From NCBI GenBank assembly GCA_947581885.1, contig CANPWF010000037.1, forward strand, positions 1 to 12,522: a stretch of DNA of 12,522 bases, read 5' to 3'. Source of the stretch: an uncultured Clostridia bacterium (GTDB lineage Bacteria > Bacillota > Clostridia > Christensenellales > Borkfalkiaceae). Shown in pieces: positions 5,715 to 12,522 of the stretch. Every line of letters starts with the position of its first letter. The stretch's first letter is position 1. The notes under the pieces are model-generated. The model saw nothing but the letters and a program-made list of their open reading frames with translations, did not search any database and was not told the DNA's origin. The translations under genes were made by a program, and so were the position numbers.

Positions 5715-6516
5715 CCTTTTTGTCCTCTTGCTCGCTCTCCGTCTCGCCCTCGGCGGCAATGCCCGCCGTCCTGTCGACGGGAAGGGAGAAGATCACGCCG
5801 CCCGCTTCCGTCTTGACCCCCACCTTTTCGGACATCGCTTCCATGATGACGGGAGCCTGTTCGTTCTTTGCGAGGATCATGAGCAGTTCCTGTTCCTGCA
5901 TGAGCGTGATACCGATGAACTGCTCCGCCTTGACGTTGTCCGCCGAGCGGGCACGGACGATCGTTCCGCCCGAAGCCCCCGCTTCCCGTGCGGCATCCAT
6001 GGCTTCGTCGATGCGGTTGGCATCCAGTGCCGCGATGATGAGTTGATATTTCCGTTCGGAATGTTTCATCGTTTTTCCCTCGGCTTGTTTGCCTGTTCCC
6101 GTCTGTCCCGTGAGCCCGTTTGCGACGATCTGCGAGATCCCCGTGAGCGGAACGGTGAAGGAGATCCCTCTTCCCGCAAGATACAGCGACATCTGTGTGC
6201 GGAGCCTGCGGAGGACGGCGAGTTCGTCCCTCTCGGGAAAGAGGGTGAAGATGACCGTCTTTTCCGTGCTGCCGATGCCCAAATAATCGAGCATGTGCGA
6301 GCGTGCCGTCCCCTGCCCCACAAAGGAGAAATTGAGGGGAACGGTGAGCTCGGATAAGATCTCCCTGACCTCTCCGCCCAAACCGCGGTTGACGACGCTC
6401 ACCAAGAGTTTCGGGCGGCAGGGTTCGGGTTTTTGCGACCCCTTCCCCAAAATATTCGTCTTTAAGAGTGCGCCGACCGACTGCGCAAGATGCCCTTTTG
6501 TTCCCTTTTCCGCCAT
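5704..6516 (-). CDS. Tandem PII-like signalling protein paired with DUF1538 gene
   Basis: A 270-residue soluble protein with two PII-type ferredoxin-like domains: domain 1 at about 36-134 and domain 2 at about 155-253, joined by a Gly/Thr-rich linker (135-150). Both end in a comparable loop and strand: GRGISFTVPLTGI (115-127) and GGVIFSLPVDRTAGI (239-253), the place of the nucleotide-binding B-loop region in PII proteins. Domain 1 has GTARSHMLDYLG (69-80). Domain 2 has ASGGTIVRARSAD (181-193), like the GxTV strand before the T-loop, but the T-loop is short and lacks the uridylylated Tyr of GlnB. The N-terminal 33 residues and the acidic/lysine tail (255-270) are extra. PII proteins sense nucleotides and metabolites and often gate a transporter. 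ATG 6516 overlaps the DUF1538 stop by one base. The ligand is unknown. Confidence 0.78.
   Translation of the reverse strand: MAEKGTKGHLAQSVGALLKTNILGKGSQKPEPCRPKLLVSVVNRGLGGEVREILSELTVPLNFSFVGQGTARSHMLDYLGIGSTEKTVIFTLFPERDELAVLRRLRTQMSLYLAGRGISFTVPLTGISQIVANGLTGQTGTGKQAEGKTMKHSERKYQLIIAALDANRIDEAMDAAREAGASGGTIVRARSADNVKAEQFIGITLMQEQELLMILAKNEQAPVIMEAMSEKVGVKTEAGGVIFSLPVDRTAGIAAEGETESEQEDKKDAK
5723..5727 (-). promoter_or_regulatory. Ribosome binding site deciding the peptidase start
   Basis: GAGGA on the minus strand, 8 bases before ATG 5714 and inside the 3' end of the PII-like gene. It favours the shorter peptidase (231 residues) over the start at 5759. Confidence 0.65.
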
Positions 6517-8045
6517 CAATCCACCTCGTACATGACGATCTTCTCTTCCACGGAGAGGAATTTCCGCTTGATGGAACTTGTCTTTCGTTTATAGGCGATG
6601 CCGATGATCTGAATGGTGATGAGCGGCGTGAGCGCGACGAACGCGACGCATCCGAATGCCTGCGTCATGATCGCCGCGGGATCGAGTACATAGCACGCGC
6701 CGATCGCCATCGGAAGCACAAAGGAAGAGACCATCGCCCCGCTCGCGACCCCGCCCGAGTCGAACGCGATACCCGTGAACATGGGCGGCGTAAAGAAGGT
6801 GAGGATGAGCGCGACGGCGTACCCCGGCAACAGGATCCATAAAATGTTGATGCCCGTGAGGATGCGGAGCATCGCGAGCGCGATGGATACGCTCACGCCC
6901 GCGCACATGCCGAGCTTCATCGTGCTTTGGCGGATCGCCCCCGCCGACATCCGTTCCACCTGTTTATTGAGGACGTGCACGGCAGGTTCCGCCGAGACGA
7001 TAAAATACCCGAAGAACGCCCCCACGGGGATGAGCAACCACCCGCCCGCGAGGTTGGCAAGGGCTTCGCCGATCTGTCTGCCCGCGGGCATGAAGCCGAC
7101 GTTCGCCCCCGTCAAAAAGAGCACGAGCCCGAAGAAAGTGTACGCAAATCCGACGAGAATGCGGAGAAGCTGGCGTTTCCGAAAGGACCGCGTGATGAGT
7201 TGAAAGGCGAGGAAAAAGACGAGGATGGGAGAGATCGCGACGGCGACCTCTTCGATATACGTCAAGAACCCGCGAAGATACAGGATGAGAACGCCGTAGG
7301 TGTTGTTCACCTCGTCGAGCACGTCGTAGGGATATTCGACGTTGTTCACATGAAAGATGATGCCGAGCGTCAACACGGCGATGATGGGCCCCACGCTCGA
7401 GAGCGCGACGAGACCGAAGGAGTCGTCCTGCCCGCGCTTGCCCGCGCGGAGAGACGCAACGCCCACGCCGAGCGAGATGATGAAGGGAACGGTCATCGGG
7501 CCCGTCGTCACCCCTCCCGCGTCGAAGGAGATCGCCCAGAATTCGGGCGAAACGAAAAAGCTCAATATGAACGCGGCGACATAAAAGATGATGAGGAGAA
7601 CGGAGAGGCGGATGCGAAAGACGATACGGAGCATCGCGATCGTGAGGAAGATCCCCACCCCCACCGCAACGGTGATGATGAGGAGATATCTTCCCAAAAA
7701 CGTCGCGTCGGCGAGGGTGTGCACCTGCCCCGCGAGGATCTGCAAGTCGGGTTCGGCGACGGTGACGATGATGCCGATCACGAAAGAGAGCAGGGCGATG
7801 AGCCAAATCTTGCGGGAATTCGTCATCGCCGCGCCGATCTTTTCGCCGATGACAAGCATCGACATATCCGCGCCCAGCGTAAAGCACCCCATCCCGAAGA
7901 TGAGGAGAACGACACCAAGCGAAAACAGCACGAACGCGCCCGAAGAGAGCGGGGCGACGGTGAGGCTCACGAGCGTGATGAGGATAGCGATCGGGAGGAT
8001 CGATGTAAGAGACTCGATGATCTTGTCTCGAAGGGCTTTGGTCAT
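6516..8045 (-). CDS. DUF1538 family multi-pass membrane protein
   Basis: A 509-residue, strongly hydrophobic integral membrane protein with many predicted membrane segments, built from two homologous halves. Half 1 (about 14-198) has GMGCFTLGADMSMLVIGEKIG (51-71), TVAEPDLQIL (95-104) and FDAGGVTTGPMTVPF (174-188). Half 2 (about 270-450) has the matching LTGANVGFMPAGRQIGEAL (311-329), SAEPAVHVL (351-359) and FDSGGVASGAMVSSF (428-442). The paired AEP and FD(A/S)GG motifs identify the DUF1538 family. The internal duplication with acidic and Gly-rich motifs inside or near membrane segments suggests a transporter, but I know of no established substrate. The start at 8045 has GGGGAGA upstream and lies 24 bases after the rpiB stop. 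The next gene is the PII-like protein, a likely soluble partner. The C-terminus is basic then acidic (KRKTSSIKRKFLSVEEK) and probably cytoplasmic. Confidence 0.85.
   Translation of the reverse strand: MTKALRDKIIESLTSILPIAILITLVSLTVAPLSSGAFVLFSLGVVLLIFGMGCFTLGADMSMLVIGEKIGAAMTNSRKIWLIALLSFVIGIIVTVAEPDLQILAGQVHTLADATFLGRYLLIITVAVGVGIFLTIAMLRIVFRIRLSVLLIIFYVAAFILSFFVSPEFWAISFDAGGVTTGPMTVPFIISLGVGVASLRAGKRGQDDSFGLVALSSVGPIIAVLTLGIIFHVNNVEYPYDVLDEVNNTYGVLILYLRGFLTYIEEVAVAISPILVFFLAFQLITRSFRKRQLLRILVGFAYTFFGLVLFLTGANVGFMPAGRQIGEALANLAGGWLLIPVGAFFGYFIVSAEPAVHVLNKQVERMSAGAIRQSTMKLGMCAGVSVSIALAMLRILTGINILWILLPGYAVALILTFFTPPMFTGIAFDSGGVASGAMVSSFVLPMAIGACYVLDPAAIMTQAFGCVAFVALTPLITIQIIGIAYKRKTSSIKRKFLSVEEKIVMYEVD
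6521..6527 (-). promoter_or_regulatory. Ribosome binding site of the PII-like gene
   Basis: GAGGTGG on the minus strand lies inside the last codons of the DUF1538 gene, 4 bases before ATG 6516. The arrangement GAGGTGGATTGATG couples the stop of one gene to the start of the next and favours ATG 6516 over a TTG one codon earlier. Confidence 0.7.
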
Positions 8046-8069
8046 AAAACTCTCCCCTTTTGCGGGTTT

Positions 8070-8522
8070 TTACTTGGTGTATTTCTCTTCGATGCGGGCG
8101 ATCTTCTCGATCCTTCTTTGATGTTTTTCGATGCCCGAGAAGGGCGTTTCGAGGAAAGTCTTTACGATATCGAGGGCGAGGTGTTCCCCGACGATCCCCC
8201 CGCCGAGGGCGAGCATATTCGCGTCGTTGTGTTCGCGGGTGAGGCGGGCGCAGGTCGCGTCCGTGCACAGGGCACAGCGCACGCCGCGCACCTTATTGGC
8301 GGCGATCGATACGCCGATACCCGTCGTGCAGACGAGAATGCCCCGTTCGCATTCCTTTGATACGACCGCTTCGGCGGCGGGAAGCACGAAATCGGGATAG
8401 TCGCAAGAGGACGGGCTATCCGTTCCGAAGTCCGAGATATCGTAGCCGTTTTCAACAAGAAATGCCTTGATAGCGTTCTTCAAAGAGAGTCCGCCGTGGT
8501 CACAGGCGAGTGCGATTTTCAT
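8070..8522 (-). CDS. rpiB: Ribose-5-phosphate isomerase B
   Basis: A 150-residue RpiB/LacAB-family sugar-phosphate isomerase of normal length. It interconverts ribose 5-phosphate and ribulose 5-phosphate in the cytosolic pentose phosphate pathway. ACDHGG (6-11) is the phosphate/substrate loop; SSCDYPDF (38-45) and REHNDANMLALGG (96-108) are family signatures; and KHQRRI (133-138) is the C-terminal anion-binding segment. The catalytic Cys65 is in VCTTGIG (64-70), where most homologues read VCGTGIG. Single-gene RpiB is favoured over LacA/LacB of galactose 6-phosphate metabolism because no lac-type partner is adjacent. The ATG directly abuts the TAA of the phosphatase gene, with AGGAGG 5 bases upstream. 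The order sua5-ywlE-rpiB matches ywlC-ywlE-ywlF of Bacillus. Confidence 0.93.
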   Translation of the reverse strand: MKIALACDHGGLSLKNAIKAFLVENGYDISDFGTDSPSSCDYPDFVLPAAEAVVSKECERGILVCTTGIGVSIAANKVRGVRCALCTDATCARLTREHNDANMLALGGGIVGEHLALDIVKTFLETPFSGIEKHQRRIEKIARIEEKYTK

Positions 8523-8978
8523 TTATTCCTCCTTCTCCCCGTCGGCGGGGCGGATCGCCGCGATCACGCGCGGCAGACATTCGCGGATGGTGCGGAGCGC
8601 GATACGGTAAGCGTCGATGCCCTGCCCGTACGGGTCGGGGATCTCCTTCCCCGCGAGCGTTTTCATATCGACGACGTTGATAAAATCGATCTCGGCGCGG
8701 TGGCTCTGCGTCATGCAAATGACGAGGTGCGCCTCCTCGATCATCTTCCCCGTGAGGCGGCGGGAGACGAAATTCTCGTCGAACGGGATCTTCGCCTCGG
8801 AGAGGGCCTGTTTCGCCTCGGGGGACATCGGGGTGCCGTTCCGCGCACGGAGCCCCGCCGATTGCACGGTAAACCAACGGATCTTTCTCCGTTTGAGTTC
8901 GGCTTTGAGTGCCGCCTCCGCCATCGGGGAGCGGCAGGTATTGCCCGTGCAGACGAATACGATCTTTTTGTGTTTCAT
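8523..8978 (-). CDS. ywlE: Low-molecular-weight phosphatase, probable protein-arginine phosphatase (YwlE-like)
   Basis: A 151-residue LMW-PTP-fold cytosolic phosphatase of normal length. The P-loop is FVCTGNTCRSP (8-18), with nucleophile Cys10 and phosphate-binding Arg16. The general acid is Asp115 in IPDPYGQG. Position 14 is Thr, as in B. subtilis YwlE, where the equivalent Thr11 makes the enzyme prefer phosphoarginine; typical tyrosine phosphatases have Ile there (CxGNIC). It therefore probably reverses protein-arginine phosphorylation set by a McsB-type kinase, which is not in this window. The start at 8978 overlaps the end of sua5 by 4 bases (ATGA), and rpiB follows without any gap. The sua5-ywlE-rpiB order supports the assignment. 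A plain tyrosine phosphatase is the main alternative. Confidence 0.88.
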   Translation of the reverse strand: MKHKKIVFVCTGNTCRSPMAEAALKAELKRRKIRWFTVQSAGLRARNGTPMSPEAKQALSEAKIPFDENFVSRRLTGKMIEEAHLVICMTQSHRAEIDFINVVDMKTLAGKEIPDPYGQGIDAYRIALRTIRECLPRVIAAIRPADGEKEE

Positions 8979-9967
8979 GACTCTTTCCCGAATGCCCGAC
9001 GAAGGCGATTGAGCACCCCCGCCATCACGCCGTCTTTCCCCTTCGGTTCGATGCCGATGAGGAGCGACGATGTTCCCTCCGCCTTGCGAAGGAGGGCGTA
9101 CAGCCGCTGTGCCATCTGTTCGCCGATTCCGCCCAAATCGAGCGAATTTCTATCTCCGAGAAGGGAAATTTGCCCGCTCTCGCACAGGATGCAAGGCGTG
9201 CCGCCCCTCTCCTTTTCGCGGTCGTAGACCTCGATCGCCTCTTCCGCGCTGCTAACATACGCCGTTTCGCACCGCGGCGAATAGTGCTTGTATGCCATGC
9301 CGGGGCTCTTGGGCTTCTCCCCCTTTTTCGGGTGATACACCTCGCAATCGCCCGCGACGGCTGCGATCATCTCTCTTGTAACGAGCCCTTCCCTCAGGAT
9401 CCGAGGGACTTCCCCCGTACAGTCGAGAACGGTACTCTCGATGCCGCCCGTGCAAGCCCCGCCGTCCAAGATGAGCGGGATCTTCCCGTTGAAATCGTCG
9501 TAGACGTGCCGCGCGGTGACGGGCGAGACGTGTTTGGAAAGGTTCGCGCTCGGCGCGGCGATGGGAAGATCCACCGCCCGCAGAAATTCCTGCGCGACGG
9601 GCGAGGAAGGCACGCGGATCGCGAGGGTGTTCATGCCGCAGGAGACGTACTTCGAGACCTTCCCCGCCGAGGGGTACACCATGGTGAGCGGCCCCGGCAA
9701 GAATTTTTCACGAAGGGCAGCCGCATAGGGCGGTTCGCTGTCGATGAGGCGGGAGATATCGTAATCCCGATGCACATGGACGATGAGCGGATTGTCGGCA
9801 GGCCTTCCTTTCAACGTAAAGATTTTGAGGACGGCTTCATCCGAAAAGGCGTTCGCGCCCAATCCGTACACCGTTTCGGTGTGGAAGGCGACGACTTCCC
9901 CCCTTTGTATGAAGTCCGCCGCCCGTTCGAGCCACCCGCGCGAGCGACCGAGGATCTGCGTTTCCAT
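8975..9967 (-). CDS. ywlC: L-threonylcarbamoyladenylate synthase, Sua5/YwlC type
   Basis: A 330-residue long-form Sua5 enzyme. It makes threonylcarbamoyl-AMP from threonine, bicarbonate and ATP, the first step of t6A37 modification of ANN-decoding tRNAs. The YrdC domain (about 10-200) shows TETVYGLGANAF (30-41), LKGRPADNPLIVHV (52-65), PGPLTMVY (91-98), APSANLS (138-144) and GGIESTVLDC (174-183). The linker SPGMAYKHYSP (221-231) leads into the C-terminal Sua5 domain (about 233-325), which short TsaC proteins lack. The start is ATG 9967, one base after the dnaB stop, with GAAGAG 6 bases upstream. A longer version from 10069 would read through the dnaB 3' end and has low-complexity sequence, so I reject it. 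It overlaps the phosphatase gene by 4 bases. Confidence 0.94.
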   Translation of the reverse strand: METQILGRSRGWLERAADFIQRGEVVAFHTETVYGLGANAFSDEAVLKIFTLKGRPADNPLIVHVHRDYDISRLIDSEPPYAAALREKFLPGPLTMVYPSAGKVSKYVSCGMNTLAIRVPSSPVAQEFLRAVDLPIAAPSANLSKHVSPVTARHVYDDFNGKIPLILDGGACTGGIESTVLDCTGEVPRILREGLVTREMIAAVAGDCEVYHPKKGEKPKSPGMAYKHYSPRCETAYVSSAEEAIEVYDREKERGGTPCILCESGQISLLGDRNSLDLGGIGEQMAQRLYALLRKAEGTSSLLIGIEPKGKDGVMAGVLNRLRRAFGKES

Positions 9968-9968
9968 G

Positions 9969-11381
9969 TTACTCTTCGTCGCCGAGCGGGATCTCGTCGC
10001 CGTCGTCGAGTTCGCCATAGACGCGGTCGGGCTCTTCGTCGGGTTCGTTCTGCGATTCGATGTCGACAAACTTCGTCTGATCGCCGATGAAGCGGAGCTG
10101 GATCCTGCCCGTCGAGCCGTTTCTGTGCTTTAAGATGTTGAGTTCCGCCGCCCCCTTGACGATATTCTTCTTCGCCATCTCTTCGGGCGAAGCCGAATCG
10201 GGACGGTTGATGACCATAACGATATCGGCATCCTGCTCGATCGCGCCCGATTCGCGGAGGTCGGAAAGCTGGGCTTCTTTGCTCTCGTAGCGGCGGAGCT
10301 GGGAGAGGGCGATCACGGGAACTTCGAGTTCCTTCGCCATGAGTTTGAGATCGCGCGAGATGTTCGCAACTTCCTGTTGGCGGTTGAAATCTTTTCCCTT
10401 CACTTCCCCCGTCATGAGCTGGATATAGTCCACCATGATGAGGTCCAACCTCCCCACCGCGCTCTTTAATCTCCTGCACTTGGAGAGCATATCCGCCGTG
10501 GTGGCGCGGGAGGAATCGTCGATGAAGATCTTGCTCTGCTGCAATTTATCCGAGGCGCGGAGGAGATTTTTCCAATCCTTTTGGGTGAGCTTCGCCGAGA
10601 GAGCGTTCTCCATGCTTACGCCCGCGTGGGCGCAGAGAAGCCTTTGGGTGATTTCGAGATAGGGCATTTCGAGGGAGAACACCGCCGCCACATTTCCTTT
10701 CACGAGGCATGCGTGCTCGACGATATTCATGGCAAGCGAAGTTTTCCCGCAGCCCGGTCGTGCCGCGATGATGACGAGGCTCCCCTTCTGCAAACCGTGC
10801 GTGATACGGTCGAGATGACGAAAGCCCGTCTCTACCCCGCGGTAAGCGTAAGGGTCGGCTTGGATCTCCTCGAATTTATGCAGGACCTGTTGGAGAATAT
10901 CCCCGTCCGAAAAGCCCGTCAGCCGCCCGTTGTCCTCCTGTTTGGAGAGATCGTACACCTGCTTTTCGGCAAAGGCGATCGCCTCGCGCTCCTCGGGGCT
11001 CTTCATCGAATTATCCACGATGTCCCTTGCGGCGCGGATAAGGGAGCGGTTGACGCTGTCGCGGCGGACGATCTCGAAGTACTGCTTGTAGTTGGCGGAA
11101 GAGAGCGTCTGTTCGGCGAGTTCGGAGACTCCGCGCATCCCGCCCGCCCGATCGAGGGTGCCGAGCGCGTTGAGCTTATCGACGAGGGTGACGAGGTCCA
11201 CCGTCTTGCGGGAATAGTAGATCTCCCGCATCGCCGCCAAGATGAGGCGATGGGATTCCTGATAGAAGTCGTCCTCGCGGAGTTGTTCCAAGAGGTCGGA
11301 TTGGATGCTCTCGTCGATGAGAAGGCATCCGAGAAGCGCGGCTTCCGCTTCGAGATTGTGCGGCATCTGATTGTTTGCCAT
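9969..11381 (-). CDS. dnaB: Replicative DNA helicase DnaB
   Basis: A 470-residue hexameric 5'-3' helicase that unwinds DNA at the replication fork (named dnaC in Bacillus). The N-terminal domain (about 8-110, PHNLEAEAALLGCLL) is followed by a linker helix and the RecA-like domain. Walker A is AARPGCGKTS (206-215, Lys213), Walker B is LDLIMVDYIQLM (312-323, Asp318), SQLRR is at 360-364, DLRESGAIEQDAD at 374-386, and the arginine-finger segment KHRNGSTG at 418-425. Length is normal, with an acidic C-terminal tail (440-470). No intein interrupts the P-loop. AGGGG lies 7 bases before the ATG. In many Bacillota dnaB follows rplI; here it follows pepF by 33 bases and is joined to sua5 by a one-base gap. 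Confidence 0.97.
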   Translation of the reverse strand: MANNQMPHNLEAEAALLGCLLIDESIQSDLLEQLREDDFYQESHRLILAAMREIYYSRKTVDLVTLVDKLNALGTLDRAGGMRGVSELAEQTLSSANYKQYFEIVRRDSVNRSLIRAARDIVDNSMKSPEEREAIAFAEKQVYDLSKQEDNGRLTGFSDGDILQQVLHKFEEIQADPYAYRGVETGFRHLDRITHGLQKGSLVIIAARPGCGKTSLAMNIVEHACLVKGNVAAVFSLEMPYLEITQRLLCAHAGVSMENALSAKLTQKDWKNLLRASDKLQQSKIFIDDSSRATTADMLSKCRRLKSAVGRLDLIMVDYIQLMTGEVKGKDFNRQQEVANISRDLKLMAKELEVPVIALSQLRRYESKEAQLSDLRESGAIEQDADIVMVINRPDSASPEEMAKKNIVKGAAELNILKHRNGSTGRIQLRFIGDQTKFVDIESQNEPDEEPDRVYGELDDGDEIPLGDEE

Positions 11382-11414
11382 AGTGTTACCCCTGTATTTC
11401 GGCTGTTTTTCCCT

Positions 11415-12522
11415 TTATACCGTCTTTTCGAAGGCGTTGAGCGTATCTTCGAACTCCTTCATCGCGGCGACGAAGGTCTCCTTCTTTGTAAGGTCCGCTC
11501 CCGCAAGTTTCAGGAGGGAGACGGGATCGGTGGAGCACCCGCCCGAGAGGAACTTGATGTAGTCCTTCACGGCGGGTTCCCCTTCCTTCAGAATGCGGTT
11601 CGCGATGCAGATCGCGGCGGTGATGCCCGTCGCATACTTGTAGACATAGAACGAGGTATAGAAGTGCGGGATCCTCGCCCATTCGATGGCGATATTGCCG
11701 TCGTGCACGACGGCGGGACCGTAGTACGCCTCGTTGAGTTCCTTATAGAGTGCGGAGAGATTGTCTTTATTGAGCGGTTCGCCCCCTTCCGCCATCTCGT
11801 GCGCCCGTTCCTCGAATTCGGCGAATTGCGTCTGGCGGAAGAGCGTCGTGCGGATCATATCCAAGAAGTAGTTCAAGAGGTACTTTTTGAGTTTTTCGTC
11901 CTGCGCGGTCTTGAGAAGATATTTGAGGAGAAGCACCTCGTTGACCGTGCTCGCCACTTCCGCAACGAAGATCTTATACTCCGCTTTTGCCATGGGCTGG
12001 TTGGCGTTCGAGAAGTAGGTATGGATGGAGTGCCCCATCTCGTGGGCGATGGTGAACACGTTGTGCGTCGTCTTTTGATAGTTCAAAAGCACATACGGGT
12101 GCACGCCGAACGCGCCGCTCGAATACGCCCCGCTGCGTTTGCCTTCCGTCTCGCAGACATCGATCCACCGATCGTCTTTCCCCTTCTTGAAGATCTCGAG
12201 ATATTCCTTCCCGAGAGGAGCAAGCCCCTTCAAACAGAGATCGAAAGCCTCTTCATAGGAGAGTTTGAGCTCCGCGTCCTCGACGAGCGAGGGATAGAGA
12301 TCGTACATATACGCCGTCTCGTAGCCCATGATCTTTTTGCGGAGGGCGATATAGCGGTGCATGACGGGGGCATATTCGCGGACGATCTCCACGAGGTTGC
12401 GGTACACGCTCTCGTCGACGTCCTCATCGAAGAGTGCCATTTGCAGGCAGGAATCGTACCCGCGCACCCGCTGATAGAAGATATCCTTCTGCACGTTGCC
12501 GTAGTATGTCGATCTCGGGGAA
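11415..12522 (-). CDS. pepF: Oligoendopeptidase F family metallopeptidase (M3B), C-terminal part
   Basis: About 369 residues are visible of a protein usually near 600. The frame stays open to the window edge, and the upstream residues (YYGNVQKDIFYQRVRGYDS) fit the family, so the gene is cut by the window and does not start at the GTG at 12494. The zinc site is HEMGHSIH, encoded at 12044-12021, with the two His ligands and catalytic Glu. About 24 residues on, AEVASTVNE supplies the third ligand Glu. Further on, YATGITAA and the CSTDP segment near the C-terminus also fit M3B peptidases. These are cytosolic zinc endopeptidases that cut oligopeptides. It is the first visible gene of the long minus-strand cluster, 33 bases before dnaB. 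Confidence 0.93.
   Translation of the reverse strand, partial: SPRSTYYGNVQKDIFYQRVRGYDSCLQMALFDEDVDESVYRNLVEIVREYAPVMHRYIALRKKIMGYETAYMYDLYPSLVEDAELKLSYEEAFDLCLKGLAPLGKEYLEIFKKGKDDRWIDVCETEGKRSGAYSSGAFGVHPYVLLNYQKTTHNVFTIAHEMGHSIHTYFSNANQPMAKAEYKIFVAEVASTVNEVLLLKYLLKTAQDEKLKKYLLNYFLDMIRTTLFRQTQFAEFEERAHEMAEGGEPLNKDNLSALYKELNEAYYGPAVVHDGNIAIEWARIPHFYTSFYVYKYATGITAAICIANRILKEGEPAVKDYIKFLSGGCSTDPVSLLKLAGADLTKKETFVAAMKEFEDTLNAFEKTV

Noticed and set aside
5019..5759. A longer peptidase start at 5759
   Set aside because: It adds a basic stretch read out of frame over the PII-like gene. ATG 5714 has GAGGA at good spacing and starts at the first strand of the fold.
6927..8360. A 477-codon open frame on the plus strand, antisense to the DUF1538 and rpiB genes
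   Set aside because: The translation is a low-complexity run of Arg, Asp, Glu, Gly and His without any domain. It is the GC-rich antisense shadow of genes with clear family motifs.
8975..10069. A longer Sua5 start at 10069
   Set aside because: The added 34 residues are Ser/Thr/Arg-rich and come from the 3' end of dnaB in another frame. ATG 9967 fits the YrdC fold.
9969..11381. An intein or frameshift in dnaB
   Set aside because: The P-loop, Walker B and C-terminal motifs follow in one uninterrupted frame of normal length.

Overview
The window looks like chromosomal DNA from a Gram-positive-type bacterium of the Bacillota, most likely class Clostridia and a GC-rich lineage. The support is indirect: the gene orders secG-rnr-smpB and sua5-ywlE-rpiB are typical of Bacillota; the phosphatase carries the arginine-phosphatase signature of Bacillus YwlE; Shine-Dalgarno sites are strong; and genes are very tightly packed. 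I see no phage, insertion-sequence, CRISPR or plasmid features. No gene-free stretch exceeds 300 bases; the longest is about 175 bases (790-964) and holds two divergent promoters. The species cannot be named from this sequence.

Left end, minus strand (1-824): a near-consensus promoter (796-824) drives a divergent shikimate-kinase-family gene. By geometry its mRNA should begin on the A of the start codon, so it is probably leaderless. The gene overlaps by 4 bases the start of a ketopantoate-reductase-type gene that leaves the window.

Plus strand (904-3945): a second strong promoter reads secG (protein export), then an intrinsic terminator, then rnr (RNase R) and smpB (trans-translation). A hairpin terminator ends the unit and also separates it from the convergent cysK. 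The tmRNA gene that often follows smpB is not here.

Minus strand (3946-12522, reading right to left): pepF (truncated by the window edge), dnaB, sua5, ywlE, rpiB, a DUF1538 membrane protein, a tandem-domain PII-like protein, a peptidase E-type S51 peptidase, tRNA-Leu(CAG), an intrinsic terminator, then cysK. Gaps run from an 11-base overlap to 33 bases and I see no convincing internal promoter, so most of this may be one long transcript ending at the terminator after the tRNA. Most products are housekeeping: replication, t6A tRNA modification, protein-arginine dephosphorylation, pentose phosphate pathway, peptide turnover and cysteine synthesis.

The least understood part is the DUF1538-PII pair (5704-8045): a duplicated multi-pass membrane protein translationally coupled to a soluble protein made of two PII-like domains. 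It resembles in layout the pairing of a PII signalling protein with the transporter it controls, but neither substrate nor ligand can be read from the sequence.
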